A stretch of 5,671 nt of DNA from Nitrospiraceae bacterium. Lineage in GTDB: Bacteria > Nitrospirota > Nitrospiria > Nitrospirales > Nitrospiraceae. Shown here piece by piece: positions 5,364 through 5,671 of the stretch; position 1 is the stretch's first letter, and every line of letters begins with the position of its first letter. Location: contig JAABQN010000138.1 in the NCBI GenBank assembly GCA_011391455.1, positions 1 to 5,671 on the forward strand, in the 5' to 3' direction. The translations under genes and the position numbers were made by a program. The notes under the pieces were generated by a model that saw only the letters and a program-made list of their open reading frames with translations, did not search any database and was not told where the DNA came from.

Positions 5364-5671
5364 TCACGCCGCCGCATCCACTACCGTCAACCGCTCGCAG
5401 TTTGAATAAGCCGAAGTCCGTCCCACAATCATCTCGCCCTGTAGCGTCTCAATTGAGGACATCCAGTTCAGTAACTGCGGTTTTTTTATCGCGTTCTCTT
5501 CGTCAAATCGAACCATGTCGTACAGCGCTGCCACGGAACTGGCTCCCGCTGGTGGAAGCACCACCGGCGCTCCTATCATTTCACAAGGGAACCCTAGTGC
5601 TCGAAGCGTGCGAAAGAATCGGTGTTCGACCTCAAGGTAGTAGTACCGAATGTCGTTCGAAACCGCCCATT
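5364..5671 (-). CDS. Probable LuxI-like (GNAT-fold) acyl-homoserine-lactone synthase, C-terminal part only
   Basis: The reading frame stays open from the right edge of the window to a TGA at 5364-5366 and shows 101 C-terminal residues. It starts WAVSNDIRYYYLEVEHRFF and continues RTLRALGFPCEMIGAPVVLP, then SSVAALYDMV. A helix with aromatic residues, followed by R-x-L-x-x-x-G-[FW]-P and I-G-x-P-V, then a strand entering V-A-A-L, is what I expect for the second half of autoinducer synthases and related GNAT acyltransferases. These join an acyl chain to S-adenosylmethionine to make acyl-homoserine lactones. The LuxI N-terminal Arg/Trp/Asp signature is outside the window, so the call rests on the tail and on the convergent LuxR partner. 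Alternatives are the exosortase-associated acyltransferases or N-acyl amino acid synthases of the same superfamily. The tail after the GAPV segment is rather long, about 60 residues. The true start lies beyond the window; the internal ATG at 5577-5579 is not it. Confidence 0.6.
   Translation of the reverse strand, partial: WAVSNDIRYYYLEVEHRFFRTLRALGFPCEMIGAPVVLPPAGASSVAALYDMVRFDEENAIKKPQLLNWMSSIETLQGEMIVGRTSAYSNCERLTVVDAAA

Noticed and set aside
4838..5377. 179-codon minus-strand open frame opposite the luxR-type gene
   Set aside because: It lies opposite the helix-turn-helix and ligand-binding sequence of a certain gene, and its product shows no recognisable family.

Overview
The window reads as ordinary, fully coding chromosome of a Gram-negative bacterium with moderately high GC. 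It has an outer-membrane porin with a signal peptide, a diaminopimelate-pathway gene and a LuxR/LuxI-type signalling pair. The two intergenic repeat types and this combination of genes remind me of Nitrospira (Nitrospirota), but that attribution is from memory and was not searched.

Layout, left to right. (1) The 3' part of a dapF-like gene (1-794, +) codes for a DapF-fold protein in which both catalytic cysteines are serine. (2) An 87-bp gap is almost filled by heptameric repeats in opposite orientations (about 799-896). The right-hand repeats supply the start codon of the next gene. (3) A complete uvrC (882-2705, +) encodes the nucleotide excision repair nuclease subunit with all expected domains and catalytic residues. 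(4) A 230-bp convergent gap contains a 124-bp imperfect palindrome (2810-2933), probably a dispersed repeat that may act as a two-way terminator. (5) A FadL/OmpP1-type outer-membrane transporter lies on the minus strand (2936-4294). (6) A 193-bp divergent control region follows. (7) A LuxR-type acyl-homoserine-lactone receptor/activator is on the plus strand (4488-5288). (8) A 75-bp convergent gap holds a hairpin. (9) The C-terminal part of a probable LuxI-like (GNAT-fold) autoinducer synthase is on the minus strand and runs off the right edge (5364-5671).

How the parts may work together. The right half looks like a quorum-sensing locus: a probable synthase, a receptor with an intact ligand pocket, and a divergently transcribed transporter for hydrophobic compounds. 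Long-chain acyl-homoserine lactones could be carried by such a transporter, but that link is inference. The left half is housekeeping (lysine/peptidoglycan precursor and DNA repair). Its main oddity is the DapF active site. No tRNA, rRNA, CRISPR array or intact mobile element was seen.
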